64,000 nucleotides of DNA from Glycine soja (GCF_004193775.1 NC_041021.1:20924632-20988631); one strand, 5' to 3'; positions 9,939 to 22,170 are shown, counted from the stretch's first letter. The notes: generated by a model not told the origin, from the letters alone. Numbers and translations: made by a program.

Positions 9939-12900
9939 ATGGGTGACCAAAATGAAGTACAGGAACAGATGAAAGTCGACATGTCGGCTTTGAAAGAGCA
10001 AATGAATTCCATGATGGATGCCATACTAGGGATGAGACAACTAATTGAGAATAACGCGGCCATCGTCGCCGCTGTTAGTTCGGCTGCCGAAGTAGACCCA
10101 ACTCTCTCAGCTACCGCGCACCACCCTATCCCAAACGTGCTAGGATGAGAAACAAGCACACTGGGGCACATCAGCAACCCCCATCTGGGGTACAACTGAG
10201 TAGCTTACCCCTATGGATTACCACCTAATTACACACCACCAGTCATACGTGATGACGCGGGTCATATCCCTCCCCCCATCCTTGAAGGGGAGCCTCCTCG
10301 ACAGTCAGACGAGGTCCACGAGGATCGTCGAGAGCATGCCCAGGGAGACATCGATTCCTACTCCCTGTTCCTCGCCGAGGGGCCGGCACGCAACGCGCTA
10401 CCTCAGCCCAACCTCACGGGAGAACCCCGAAACCACCCAACACAGCCAATATTTTTGTCCGCAGGAGGGCCACCCCTGGCAGCAGAGGAAAATGGGAAAC
10501 TCGATTTCATCGAAGAGAGATTGAGGGCTGTTGAAGGCTTTGGCGATTATCCGTTCGTGGACATGACTGACCTTTGCTTAGTGCCGGACATCGTCATCCC
10601 CCCGAAATTCAAGGTACCTGATTTCGATAGGTACAAAGGGACGACTTGTCCTAAGAATCATCTCAAAATGTATTGTTGCAAAATGGGTGCGTATTGCAGG
10701 GACGAGAAGTTGTTGATGCATTTCTTCCAAGATAGCTTGGCTGGGGCAGTGGTCATCTGGTACATTAATCTAGAAGCTTCCCGCATCCGCACTTGGAAGG
10801 ATCTGATTACCGCCTTCCTTAGGCAATATCAGTACAACTCTGATATGGCTCCCGACCGGACTTAGCTGCAGAACATGGTTAAATGGGAAAACGAGTCCTT
10901 TAAAGAATACGCTCAGCGTTGGAGGGACATGGCAGTGCAGGTAGCCCCTCCCATGGTCGAGAGGGAGATGGTTACCATGATGGTAGATACCTTGCCTGTG
11001 TTTTACTATGAGAAATTAGTAGGCTACATGCCCTCCAGCTTCGCAGACTTGGTATTCGCCGTGGAAAGGATCGAGGTGGGCTTGAAGAGAGGGAAGTTCG
11101 ATTACGTCTCCTCCACAGGTGCCAATGGTAGGAGGATCGGAGCAACTGGGGCAAAGAGGAAGGAAGGAGATACCGATGCCGTCACTTCAACGCTTTCATG
11201 GGTCAAGCCGCCGCAGATCTCCCACGATACCCACCAATATGCGCAACATCACCCAAGCTTTTCAGCTCGCGCCGGGGACTCCTCCAACTTAGCGCCCGTA
11301 CAACCAAGGGCGCCCACGCCCATCCAGAGGGAGGCCCCCCAAGCTCCGGCTCCAACCCCGACTCGCTCGGCCGACAATGCCCACCTTGGTGTCGGTTCCA
11401 ACGCAGCAAGGAACTTTCCCCCAAGGCCAACTCAAGAATTCGCCCCGATCCCGATGACGTACGAAGACCTCTTGCCATCCCTCATCGCCAACCAGATGGC
11501 TGTGATGTCTCCCGGAAAGATCTACCAGCCTCCTTTCCCAAGGCGGTATAACCCTAACGCAACCTGTGCATACCACGGGGGAACCCCGGGCCACTCAACC
11601 AAACAATGCATGGCCTTTAAACGCAAGGTCCAAAGTTTGATAGAAGCCAAATGGCTGAAATTTCAAGAGGACTGTCCCAACGTAAAGACAAACCCGTTTG
11701 CCAATCATGGAGGGGGAGCTGTTAATGCCATCGAGTCAAGTAGGCCGCGCAGGTCCAAACCCTTAAGGGATGTAATGACCCCCAGAAGGTTTATCTACGA
11801 GGCCCTAAAAAGGGGGGGGGGGCGTGATTCCCCGCGGTGGGCACGAGAAGGATTCCTGTCTGATGCATCCCGGCACGCCACATAGCATGGAAGCATGTTT
11901 AGCAGTAGGAGACCTGCTGCAAAAAATGATAGACCAAGGCTGGCTGGAAGTCGGTGATGAGGGGGATGAAGAACAACATATATGCATGCAATCTGCAAAT
12001 GAGGAAGGTCTTAGAAAGCCTAAACCTTTGGTAATACATTTCACCAGGGACACAGCTCCCCAAACGCCCCGACACCCTTCGGTAGTTGGACCTATTCCGT
12101 TTCCATACAAAAACAGCCACGCAGTTCCATGGAGGTACGCGCCTCCAAGTGAAAGGAAGGAAGGAGCTACTAACATCAGCTTGCTATCGGCCAAAGTAAC
12201 CAATATCACGGGGCTGAGCTGCATGACCCGCAGCGGTATCGTATTCGCGCCCCCTGACCTGCCGACACAGCCCGCAAACGTTAAAGGGAAGGCAAGGATG
12301 ACGGAAGGACAAAATGTCAAAGTGACCCCCGCTCCAGACGAGGATGTTCTGATGAAAGGTCTTTCCGAGGGAAGAGATGGCTGTGATAAGAAAGAGGTAT
12401 CGCTCGAGGAAGCCGACGAGTTCCTCCGCATTATTCAACAAAGTGAGTTCAAAGTCATTGAGCAACTCAACAAAACCCCGACTAGAGTCTCTATTTTAGA
12501 ACTGCTCATGAGCTCTGAGCCTCATCGAGCTTTGCAGGTAAAAGTCTTGAATGAAGCTCATGTAGCCCAAGACATATCTGTAGAGGGCTTTGGGGGACTC
12601 GTCAATAACATCACAGCCAACAACTACCTCGCCTTCGCTGAAGAGGAAATCCCTGCCAAGGGGAGAGGACATAACAGGGCTTTGCATGTGTCAGTCAAAT
12701 GCATGGACCATGTCATGCCAAAGTACTCATCGACAACGGCTCCAGGTTGAACGTGATGCCTAAGAGCACGTTGTAGAAATTGCCGTTTAATGCTTCCCAT
12801 CTAAGGCCAAGTTCCATGGTGGTCCGTGCCTTCAAAGGCAACTGCCGAGAGGTGAGGGGAGAGATCGACCTCCCCGTACAGATAGGGCCTCATACCTGCC

Positions 12901-13594
12901 AGGTTACGTTCCAAGTGATGGATATTAACCCGGCTTATAACTGTCTTTTGCGGCGCCCGCGGATCCACTCAGTGGGAGTCGTTCCCTCTACACTCCACCA
13001 AAAGCTGAAGTTCGTAGTAGAGGGACATTTGGTCATAGTATTGGGTGAGGAAGATGTCTTGGTAAGTTGCCCTTCCACTATGCCATATGTGGAAGTTGTG
13101 GAGGAGTCATTGGAAACGACTTTCCAATCTTTTGAGGTAGTAAGCATTGCCTCCGTAGATTCCCTCTCTGAGCAGCCTCGCCTGTCTGACACGGCAATGA
13201 TGGTGGCCCAGGTGATGTTGGGGTACGGCTACGAGCCCGGAATGGGTTTGGGCAAGAACAGCGGCGGCGGAACCAGCCTGGTAAGCACCAGAGGAAACCG
13301 CGGGAAGTTTGGGTTAGGCTATAAACCTACGCAAGCTGACATAAGGAAAAATATCTTGGAAAGGAAGAACAAAGGCCAAGGCTTGAGGTTGGGACAGCAG
13401 GCCAAAGAGGCCCTGCCCTGCCACATCAGTAGAAGCTTTATAAGTGCGGGTTTAAGACGCGAAGGCCAAGTCACCGCGATATGCGAGGATGACTCCCCGA
13501 GGAGATCGGTTTTGGTACGACCATGTCCTCCCGGTTTCCGACTAGGAAATTGGCGAGTGGAGGAACGCCCAGACGTTTACGCGACAAGCATAAT
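9939..13594 (+). pseudogene. gag-pro: gag-protease-G-patch ORF of element A, disrupted
   Basis: Start MGDQNEVQEQMKVDMSALKE at 9939 is coiled-coil-like. The capsid-type retrotransposon gag domain is at about 10600-11090. A zinc knuckle variant C-x2-H-x5-H-x4-C is near 11565-11609. The aspartic protease motif D-N-G-S equivalent is near 12728-12747 (here read in a shifted frame), and a second protease landmark, the LLxRPRIHSVG segment, at about 12945. A G-patch-like Gly-rich segment is at about 13197-13345. Breaks: TGA at 10146, stop at 10863, an 11-base G run (11812-11822) that shifts frame, a one-base loss near 12716 and a stop at 12774. The frame then runs to a splice donor at 13595. Confidence 0.88.
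11812..11822 (+). repeat. G11 homopolymer causing a frameshift in gag
   Basis: Eleven G residues stand where sister element B has a mixed AAAGGGAGGTG (inverted, near 53268). The frame ending at 11885 and the frame starting upstream of 11824 overlap here, so the run marks the frameshift. Polymerase slippage is a likely cause. A sequencing or assembly error is possible. Confidence 0.75.
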
Positions 13595-13773
13595 GTAACC
13601 TTTTGTAGCTTTAAAACTCTACGGTTGGGCCTAGGCTTTAGAGTTTCCTTTTGTTAAGGCATTATGTCTTTTGTTCTTGAAGTTATAATACAAAGATCTT
13701 TCTTCATCTGTTTCTGCGCCTCTACCCATTCTCATTCATTTGCATGTTTATTTCTTTACGCTTAAAATGCCAG
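13595..13773 (+). other. Predicted intron between protease and RT (element A)
   Basis: Donor is ATAAT|GTAACC at 13595 and acceptor is AATGCCAG at 13773, giving 179 bp. Splicing joins the protease/G-patch frame to the RT frame in phase and removes the TAA at the end of the first ORF. Element B has the same sites and the same phase (51308-51487, 180 bp). Ogre elements are known to carry an intron at this place, so the call rests on both sequence and precedent. Confidence 0.8.
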
Positions 13774-15420
13774 ATCCGACAACGAGTCCCTCGAAGGTAC
13801 TAATACCCGGGACCCGGCTGTCCATTTCGAGCAAGAAGCGGGTCAGATGGAGAGTGAAGAGGACGAAGATGTGGGGCTTCCCCTAGAGCTGGAGAGGATA
13901 ATCGCTCAGGAGGACCGAGAGATGAGGCCTCATCAAGAAGAGATAAAACTCGTAGACTTAGGAACCGACAGTGGGAAAAAGGAAGTAAAGATAGGCACGG
14001 GTATGACCGCACCTGTCCGTGAAGAATTAATGGCCCTGCTGAAAAACTACCAAGACATCTTTGCCTTGTCGTACCAAGATATGCCCGGTTTGAGTTCTGA
14101 CATCGTACAACAAGATTATCGCTAAATCCTGAGTGTTCCCCGGTAAAACAAAAGTAGAGGAGGATGAAGCCCGAGACGTCCCTAAAAATAAAAGAAGAGG
14201 TAAAGAAACAATTTGACGCTGGCTTTCTGGCTGTCGCTCGGTACCTGGAATAGGTTGCTAACATTGTATCGGTCCCTAAGAAGGATGGGAAGGTATGAAT
14301 GTGTGTGGATTATCGGGACCTAAATTGAGCCAGTCCCAAAGACAATTTCCCTCTGTCGCACATCGATATCCTCGTGGATATTACGGCCAATTTCGCTCTG
14401 TTTTCTTTCATGGACGGGTTCTCCGGCTATAATCAGGCAAAAATGGGGCCAGAGGATATGGAAAAGACTACCTTCGTCACCCTGTGGGGGATGTTCTGTT
14501 ATAAAGTGATGTCCTTTGGACTCAAGAATGCCGGGGCAACCTATCAACGGGCTATGGTGGCTTTGTTCCACGACATGATGCACCGAGAAATCGAGGTCTA
14601 TGTAGACGACATGATCGCCAAGTCTAAAACCGAGGAGGAACACCTTGTCAACTTGCGGAAGTTGTTCAAAAGGCTTAGGAAGTATCGATTGAGGTTGAAC
14701 CTCGCTAAGTGCACCTTCGGGGTCAAGTCAGAAAAATTATTGGGTTTCATCGTAAGCCAGAAAGGGATAGAGGTGGACCCCGAAAAGGTGAAAGCCATCC
14801 TTGAAATGCCAGAACCACGTACCGAGAAGCAGGTCTGAGGTTTCCTGGGGCGTTTGAACTACATTGCCAGATTCATATCACAGCTCACCGCTATCTGTGA
14901 GTCGTTGTTCAAGCTCTTACGCAAGAACCAATCCATCCGCTGGAACGGGGACTGTCAAGAGGCATTTGGAAGGATCAAACAGTGCCTCATGAACCCTCCT
15001 GTGCTTATGCCTTCGGTGCCCGGAAGACCCCTCATCTTGTATATGACGGTTTTGGACGAGTCAATGGGGTGTATGCTGGGGCAACATGACGAGTCCAGGA
15101 AAAGAGAGCGCGCCGTCTACTACTTGAGTAAGAAGTTCACGGCCTGTGAGATGAACTACTCCCTGCTGGAAAGAACGTGTTGTGCTTTAGTCTAGGCGTC
15201 CCACCGTCTAAGACAATACATGTTGAGCCATACCACCTGGCTGATATCCAAAATGGACCTAGTCAACTACATCTTTGAGAAGCCTGCTCTCACAGGGCAG
15301 ATCGCCCGATGGCAGGTTTTGCTATCCGAGTTCGATATAGTCTATGTCACCCAAAAGGCGATAAAGGGAAGCACCTTGGCAGATTACTTGGCTCAGCAGC
15401 CTCTCAACGACTATCAACCC
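13774..15420 (+). pseudogene. pol: Reverse transcriptase and RNase H of element A, disrupted
   Basis: After the acidic linker (from 13774) the RT begins at about 14010. Visible RT landmarks are CVDYRDLN (14300-14330, with a TGA just after), FSFMDGFSGYNQ (14402-14437) and the catalytic YVDD (14597-14611), followed by LLGFIVSQKG. The connected RNase H spans about 14850-15420 (CEMNYSLLER, LLSEFDIVYVTQKAIKGSTL). Breaks: frameshift at about 14113, stop at 14123, stops at 14251-14330, TGA at 14836 and TAG at 15193. Enzymatic residues look normal, so the damage is to the reading frame. Confidence 0.9.
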
Positions 15421-17214
15421 ATGCATCCCGAGTTCCTGGATGAGGACATCATGGCCTTGTTTGAGGAAAAACTAGACGAGGATAGGGACAAGTGGATCGT
15501 GTGGTTTGATGGAGCGTCAAACGTTCTAGGCCATGGCATTGGGGCAACATTGGTCTCTCCGAATAATCAATGCATACCTTTCACAACCAGGCTGGGGTTC
15601 GACTGCACCAATAACATGGCTGAATATGAAGCATGTGCTCTAGGCGTCCAGGCAGCAATTGACTTCAACGTCAAGCTACTCAAGGTGTATGGAGACTCGG
15701 CGCTGGTGATTCACCAGCTGAGAGGGGAATGGGAAACTAGAGACCACAAGCTGATACCCTACCAGGCCTATATCAAGGAATTGGCTGGGTTCTTTGATGA
15801 GATCTCCTTCAATCACGTTCCCCGAGAGGAAAATCAAATGGCGGATGCGCTTGACACTTTAGCGTCCATGTTCCAGCTGACACCGCATGGAGACCTACCG
15901 TACATTGAGTTCAGGTGTCGTGGCAGACCTGCACATTGTTATCTGGTGGAAGAAGAGCGGGATGGTAAGCCTTGGTATTTTGATATCAAGCGGTACGTTG
16001 AAAGCAAAGAGTACCCACCAGAGACTTCCGACAACAACAAGAGGACGTTAAGGAGATTGGCGGCCGACTTCTTCTTGAGTGGAAGCATACTATACAAGAG
16101 AAACCATGACAAGGTTTTGCTACGCTGCATGAACGCTAAGGAAGCTGAGAGCATGCTGAGGGAGGTCCATGAGGGCTCTTTTGGTACGCACGCTAACGGG
16201 CACGCCATGGCTAGGAAGATCTTAAGGGCGGGCTACTATTGGCTCACCATGGAGAGCGATTGTTGTCTCCATGTGAGGAAGTGTCACAAATGCCAGACGT
16301 TTGCAGACAATGTCAACGCTCCGCCCTTGCCTTTGAATGTTTTGGCCGCACCATGACCGTTTTCCATGTGGGGAATAGATGTGATTGGGGCCATAAAGCC
16401 CAAAGCTGCGAACGAACACCGTTTCATCCTTGTGGCGATCGATTACTTCACTAAGTGGGTCGAAGCTGCGTCATATGCTAGCGTCACCAGGAGTGTGGTG
16501 GTCAGGTTCATTAAGAGGGAGATTATCTGCCGGTATGGTTTGCCGAGGAAGATTATCACGGACAATGGCACCAACTTGAATAACAAGATGATGGGGGAAA
16601 TGTGTGAGGAGTTTAAGATCCAACATCACAATTTCACACCCTACATACCTAAGATGAACGGAGCAGTGGAGGCAAAGAAGATTATCCAGAAGATGACCGT
16701 GTCATACAAGGATTGACACGAGATGCTCCCATTCACGCTACATGGTTACCGAACCTCAGTGCGCACATCAACTGGGGCAACACCGTTCTCGTTGGTATAC
16801 AGAATGAAGGCTGTGCTATCGTTTGAGGTGGAAGTCCTGTCATTGAGAATCTTGGCGAAGTCCAGATTAAAGGAATCGGAGTGGGCCCAAGCACATTTCT
16901 ATCAACTTAATCTCATAGAAGGCAAGCGTTTGGTTGACATGAGCCACAGGCGTTTATATCAGAAACGAGTGAAGAACGCTTTTGACAAGAAGGTACGCTC
17001 GCACAGGTTCAGCAAAGGGGACTTGGTACTGAAGAAAGTCTCCCAAGCCCGGAAAGACAATAGGGGAAAGTGGACCCCGAACTACGAAGGGCCTTTCGTC
17101 GTAAAAAGGGCTTTCTCCGGAGGGGCCCTGGTGCTCGCCAACATGGATGACGAGGAGCTACCTTCACCCGTGAACTCCAACGTTGTCAAGCGCTTAAAGA
17201 TCTGGGGCAATTAA
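15421..17214 (+). pseudogene. pol: Additional RNase H and integrase of element A, disrupted
   Basis: A second, plant-type (archaeal-like) RNase H lies at about 15490-15880. It shows FDGA, NNMAEYEAC, VYGDSALV and a final ADAL Asp, so all acidic sites are present; this extra domain marks the Tat lineage. Integrase follows: an H-H-C-C zinc motif (16165-16300), core Asp in GIDVIG (16372), second Asp in ITDNGTN (about 16555) and Glu in MNGAVE (about 16660). Just after the Glu, four or five residues present in B are missing. Stop codons occur at 16354 and 16714. The C-terminal SH3-like part (GDLVLKK, NYEGPFVVKRAF) ends at 17214. No chromodomain is seen. Confidence 0.9.
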
Positions 17215-17882
17215 GGAAGTCGCTGCATGTTTTTATTTTTTGTGTGTTCTTCTTGGTTTCCCCCAGGGATTCCTATCCTCTGTAATTTTCTCATCGCAGT
17301 TTTTTAAAAGAACATAGGGTTGAGGTTCCGATCCTCGCTTTGTGCTTTAAAAGATGCATAGTATTTGATGACCTAAGCTTTTTCGCTCAGTCCATAGGAT
17401 GCCCCAAGCGCTTAATTGAAACTGAACCCAACAAGCTTTTGCTAAAAGATTATTGCATTTGAAAATGCTCATGCATACGCATGCACATGCATATTTGTTA
17501 TCTTGTGACAGGGACAGGATCGTTTTAAGCAATAGTCAAATACTACGCCAAATCCAAGACAAAGACGAATCGAGGTAAGCGGTAACGCGACCACGATTTG
17601 TTGCGCGATATCATTTCCTGCTTTCAGGTACTTGGGGATGGGCATGAATGGAGGCTAGGCCCGTGATCAACAGATCGCCGTCCCACGTCCAGCTCCGGAC
17701 AATTGAGAAGCGCTATTGGGAGGCAGCCTTGTATCCTTTAAATTCCTACCTATTATTGTTGTTGTTTCTTTAAAGATAATGATCGGATGCCTAACTTACC
17801 CTAGGGGTTTCGAGTAAGCAAATGCCGACCCATAGAGAGCGCGTACTTTCTTCGAAAAAAAATGCAGCCCCCTACAAGAAAT
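17215..17882 (+). other. Spacer between integrase and 3' ORF unit (element A)
   Basis: This is non-coding and aligns with B (47847-47200, inverted). Shared phrases are GGGGCATCC-like, ATGCACATGC-rich stretches and a block with GGCAGCCTTGTATCCTTTAA. It may act as 3' UTR of the pol RNA. No terminator can be defined from sequence alone. Confidence 0.5.
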
Positions 17883-18036
17883 GATTTAAAAGAAAGGGGG
17901 AATGCAGTTTTTCACCCAAAGAACTTCTCCCCCTCACTTAAGAACACAACACTCACGGGATTCATAGTTTTTCTGACCCAAGGCCACCATTGTGTGCTTT
18001 TTGCTTCCATTTTAGTGTCCTTGCCACTCCATACAA
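17883..18036 (+). promoter_or_regulatory. Promoter-like site and untranslated leader exon of the 3' ORF (element A)
   Basis: A TATA-like GATTTAAAAG (17883-17892) is followed by a purine tract and then a leader of about 120 bp that is conserved in B (47132-46979). It ends in ACAA|GTAAGT at 18036/18037, a strong splice donor. The leader has no long open frame. In B the GGCGAG/CTCGCC repeat stands just upstream; it is lost from A. Promoter function is inference. Confidence 0.5.
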
Positions 18037-19141
18037 GTAAGTGCACTATCCTTTGGTTTCTAGCTTTCCGTTGATGCCTTTTTATGCTCTAAATTGTACA
18101 TAATTTGGCTAATTTCGTGAGACAATTTGGGGAAAATTTGTGCTTTGATTCATTGAATTGGGGGGTTGTCGGGGATGACCTTAGGCCTAGGTTGTGTTCT
18201 GAAATGATGGGGAAAGCCACATTGCCCCCATCCGCTTGCTATTTGTACCCAAAAGTGCGCCCACCAAGTGCTCGGTGAAATGCCTCAATGGCGTTTGCGC
18301 ATAAGTTTATGAATATTGCTTATAGATTGGATTTGTGCATGTATGATTGCCATTTTTGGAGGTGTGGACAGCTTGCGGGGGTTAGGGTAAATGCCAAAAA
18401 ATGACTTAGGACTAGGGACCCAAGCCTTTGATTTTTGAATGCAAGAGGCATGAAAATGATAGCATGTTGGTGATGTTTCCTGTTTAGGCCAGCACTTGGT
18501 TTGGGCTGCACCATGATGATTTGTTTGTACCTAGATGGTGTGAAAATGTTGTTCACCATGTACATGGTATATAGAATAGGTAGCCAAGTGCTTTGCAAAT
18601 GTGCATTTATGTTAAATATGGCACAAAAATGCTTCTCAAAATGGGAACATATGACATGAAATTGCCTTTCAAGAATGTGAATGAGTAGTACAAAAATTGC
18701 TTTTCCAATGAATGTGCAACATGAAATTGCACTTCAAATGAATGTAAATATGTGTGAATATATATATGGCATGAAGTTTCCTTTCAAGCGTATGAACATA
18801 TATGTGAATGAAATGTGAACATATAGCAAAAATGCCATTCAAAATGGAGTAGGTAGGTAGCAAAATGCCTTGCAAAATATGTATGGATAGTTTGGCATGT
18901 AGCATAAGAAATTTCTTTGCAAACGAAAGTAGGTGCATCTCATAGGATGTCGTTCACCAAGGGAAAGATAGGTATAAATGTATGTATATCCTAGGAGAAC
19001 CCGCGCGTTGACACGTAGGTGTTCCTTTCAAAATTCGTGTGGACATTCGCATTTTGTTGGAAAAAAGGGTGCGCTATTTAGCTTGATCTGGCTTTCGTTT
19101 TGATTAGGTTTCTTGAACTAACTTCCCAAATGCTTTTGCAG
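18037..19141 (+). other. Predicted leader intron of the 3' ORF (element A)
   Basis: Donor GTAAGTGC is at 18037. A branch-site-like GAACTAAC lies about 25 bp before the acceptor TGCTTTTGCAG, which ends at 19141. Length is 1105 bp. B has matching donor and acceptor (46978 to 45969, 1010 bp). Inside, 18600-18930 is a diverged tandem array of ~35-60-bp units with AAATGCC/TTGCC-type cores and TATATGTGAA-like spacers; B has a related array at 46180-46500. Confidence 0.6.
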
Positions 19142-19144
19142 GAA

Positions 19145-20393
19145 ATGGCTCCAAAGAAACTCTCCACGAAGAGGTCTAGAAGAGACACCACAGGAGAAGG
19201 ATCTAGTGCTGCCTCAGAGTTTGATAGTCATCGTTTCCGGAGTGCCGAGCACCAGCGGCGCTTCAAGGCCATCAAGGGATGGTCATTCCACAGGGAGAGG
19301 CGTGTCCAGCTTAGGGAGGATGAGTATATGGAATTCCAAGACGAGATAGCTCGCAGACGTTGGACACCGCTAGTGACTCCCATGGCCAAGTTCGACCCTG
19401 AGATAGTCCTAGAGTTTTATGCTAATGTTTGGCCCACGGAGGAGGGAGTTCGGGACATGCGCTAGTGGGTAAGGGGTCCGTGGATTCCCTTCGATGCAGA
19501 TGCCCTCAGCCAGTTCCTGGGCGACCCGCTAATTTTGGAGGAAGGCCAGTAGTGTGAGTTCAGCAAGAGGAGGAGCAGGGCCGACGATTTCGATGAGGAA
19601 GCCATCGCCCAACTGTTGTGCATACTGGGGCAGGATTTCGCCCGGACCGCTGCAGGGAGGCGGGTGCGGATCATGCGCACCAGCATGACTACTTTGACCC
19701 AAACATGGATGACACTGCTGCTTAGCAATGTCTTGCCTAGCGATCACAACTCCGACCTTCCTTTGCCTAAGTGCTAGTTGGTATATGTCATCCTAACACG
19801 GATGAGCATCCACGTGGCCCAGGTGATTGCTGATGCCATTTATTTGTTTGCAGGTATGGCGCCTACTAGGCACCCTCTGGACCCAGATAAGTCCAATAGG
19901 GCCCTGGGGTTTCCGACGCTGATCACAGGCCTCTACCAATCCTACGGGGTTCCCGTTACCCCTAGTAAGGTAATCCGACCGCCGATCACCTGAGCCTTCA
20001 TCGAGATACTGCATGCCTAGGCAGGCACAGGGTGATGCACATCAGGCCGCAGGCGCACCACCACCACCTCGGCAGGCCGATCCAGTTGGGTCGCTGGGCG
20101 TAGAGCATTATTTACAGCATTTGGTTCGCCAGCAGGCGGCCAACCACTGCGGACAGGTGCAGATACATGAGTGTCTCTACCAGTTCAGCCTCAGTCAGCA
20201 GGGGCAGGGTTCTACCCCTTTTGTATGCCCTACCCCGGAGCAGTTTGGGGCTGAGGTCGCATGGCTTGGAGACTGGCCCGATGCCCAGGCAGGAGAGGAT
20301 CCTGCAGGGTCCCCCAGTGAGGAGGACGAATTCCATATGGATAAGGATATGACTGACCTGCTCGGTTTCTTGGGAGGGAGTGGAGCCACATGA
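19145..20393 (+). pseudogene. 3' ORF of element A: plant transposon-protein-like domain, disrupted
   Basis: ATG at 19145 lies three bases after the predicted splice acceptor. The N-terminus is basic (KKLSTKRSRR), a possible nuclear signal. The central part (residues ~20-300) has W-x-F-x-R-E-R, the FYANVWPT-like motif and GFPTLITGLYQ. It resembles the domain annotated in plant proteins as 'putative plant transposon protein' (PF20167 from memory). The C-terminus is Gln/Pro-rich and ends MTDLLGFLGGSGAT. Stops stand at 19463, 19550, 19774 and 19990 and a frameshift near 20010. It has no signal peptide or membrane segment, so it is not env-like. It is collinear with B, where one stop breaks 416 codons. 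Confidence 0.75.
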
Positions 20394-21916
20394 CCAAGGT
20401 CGCCGCACTTTTTGTTATTAACATTACTGCTTTCAGTTGTTGTTTTTGTTGTTATTAACATTACTGCTTTCAATTATTGTTTCTGTTTCTGCAATGATTT
20501 GGCGTTATGGCTCTCAGTTATTTCGTCATTGTTTTTATTACGACTTACCATTGCATGTTTTTTTCGTTTACCTTGTGGTTTGACGTGAGTAGGCAGTGTG
20601 CGCCCTCATCCACACGACCTTTTCAGAAAAAAGGAAATAAACAAATAATAATAACTTAATAGATGAAGAAAAGAGAAAAAGAAAAAAAAGAAGAAAAAGA
20701 AAAAAATTGGTTAGCTAAAAAGCCAACACGCTTTTGAAAAGAAATAACTTCCAACTTTTCATTTAAAAAAGGATTCACTGATCATAACCAGTTTTTGAAA
20801 AAAAATGTGTATGCACTTGAAGGGTGAATGTTGTGAAAATTTTCCCGAACACCCAAAATGGACTCGGATGAATGCATAAATTGATAAAGGAGTATATTTT
20901 GGAAACATTGGGTTGACTTAAGTAGGGAAAATGAATCCTGAGCCCTAGTGTCACATGACTATAAAAACTTGATGCTTGAGTGTCCACATGGGTGCATGCA
21001 TGACCAGTTTTGCATAAAATTTCCTAATCATCATTGTTGCATGTGTATCATGGAAATAATGTGGGACATCTCTTTTATCCCTAAACCATTGGCCAAACCA
21101 GCACCCTAACATATATCGCGTCCAGCCGTTCTACAAGCCTTAAGCCAAAATCCTAACTCACCATAAACCTTGACCCAGGATGAGAATCTCCATCCTTGCC
21201 CTCGGAAGAAAAGAAAGAAAAGAAAATTCCCGATCAAAGATTGGAAGAAAGAAAAAAAGGAAAGGAAGATTCCTGATCAAAGATCAGAAGAAAACAAAAA
21301 GAAATATACAAAAAGGTCTTTGGACCAGACAATATCTGAACAATACGGAATTGTCACAAGTAAACAAGAAAAGAAAGAAAACCACGACTTGAGGTGGTCC
21401 TCTCCCCTTGATCGCCAACCAAAATCCTATGCGCTAGCGGATTTTTCGCCTCGCACTAAACAAAAATAGAAAAGGAAAAGGCCAAAACACTCAAAGCCGA
21501 ATTTCCCACCAAAAAGCACCATTCCCAAGAAAAAGTCCTATTGACCCATGATCACACGTGTAATCTTGGGTTTGATAGGAAATGATTTGCAAAATCAAGT
21601 CATGACATATCTATGGTTCGAAATTAGGATAAAACACTTACCTGTGTGAGATTGATACACTTTGAGTGATTTTCTTCTATTTTGTTGGACCCGGTGTTCC
21701 CTCTAAATGCTCGTTTAGAGACGAATCGCTAACATCCAAAATCTCATTTATGGTTGGGAGAAAATTTCATCAGCATACTCTCCTTCCCCAATAGGCACAT
21801 TGTTTTTCATCAAAAATTATATGTTGCTCTGATCAGTTGGAAGTTTTGTTTCTTTACTAAAGCATGTTCGCGTTTTAGTTAAAGAACGCCGAGGCCATTT
21901 TTGTCTCGCAAAGAAA
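20394..21916 (+). other. Element A 3' tail, first part, non-coding
   Basis: This aligns with the tails of X, N and B. It contains AAAAGCCAACACGC, purine-rich GATCAAAGATTGG units (21220-21290) and the uninterrupted equivalent of the site where A itself entered X (TTGTTGGACCCGGTG, near 21685). A TTGTT/TTATT-rich duplicated segment lies at 20410-20475. Confidence 0.55.
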
Positions 21917-21990
21917 GAACTACGTAGGTCTGAGTTCCTCATCACAAATGGAGGATACGTAGGAGCAAAAGCCTCGCTTTTGTCGACCAC
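21917..21990 (+). other. Three-way-junction module, copy 2 (tail type)
   Basis: Closing pairs GGTC/GACC; hairpin 1 TTCCTC/GAGGA; hairpin 2 GCAAAAGC/GCTTTTGT with a CTC loop. Sequence of hairpin 2 differs from copy 1 while pairing is kept. Confidence 0.65.
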
Positions 21991-22170
21991 TCCACACCCA
22001 GCAGACCCAAGAGTCTAGTAGCAGGCGGAGACCCCTTCCGGTTATCCGAGCCTCGTCATTCGGAGACCTCAAGTTCGATTGGCAAGCAGAGGCCGATGTG
22101 GTCATTTGCACCCTTTCCGGAGATGTCAGCATCTCCCGGTAGAGACTATTTTAGTCTCGAACAAAAGAAA

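Noticed and set aside
19145..20393. env-like third ORF
   Set aside because: No signal peptide, transmembrane segment or fusion-peptide-like stretch. The protein is basic at the start and Gln/Pro-rich at the end.
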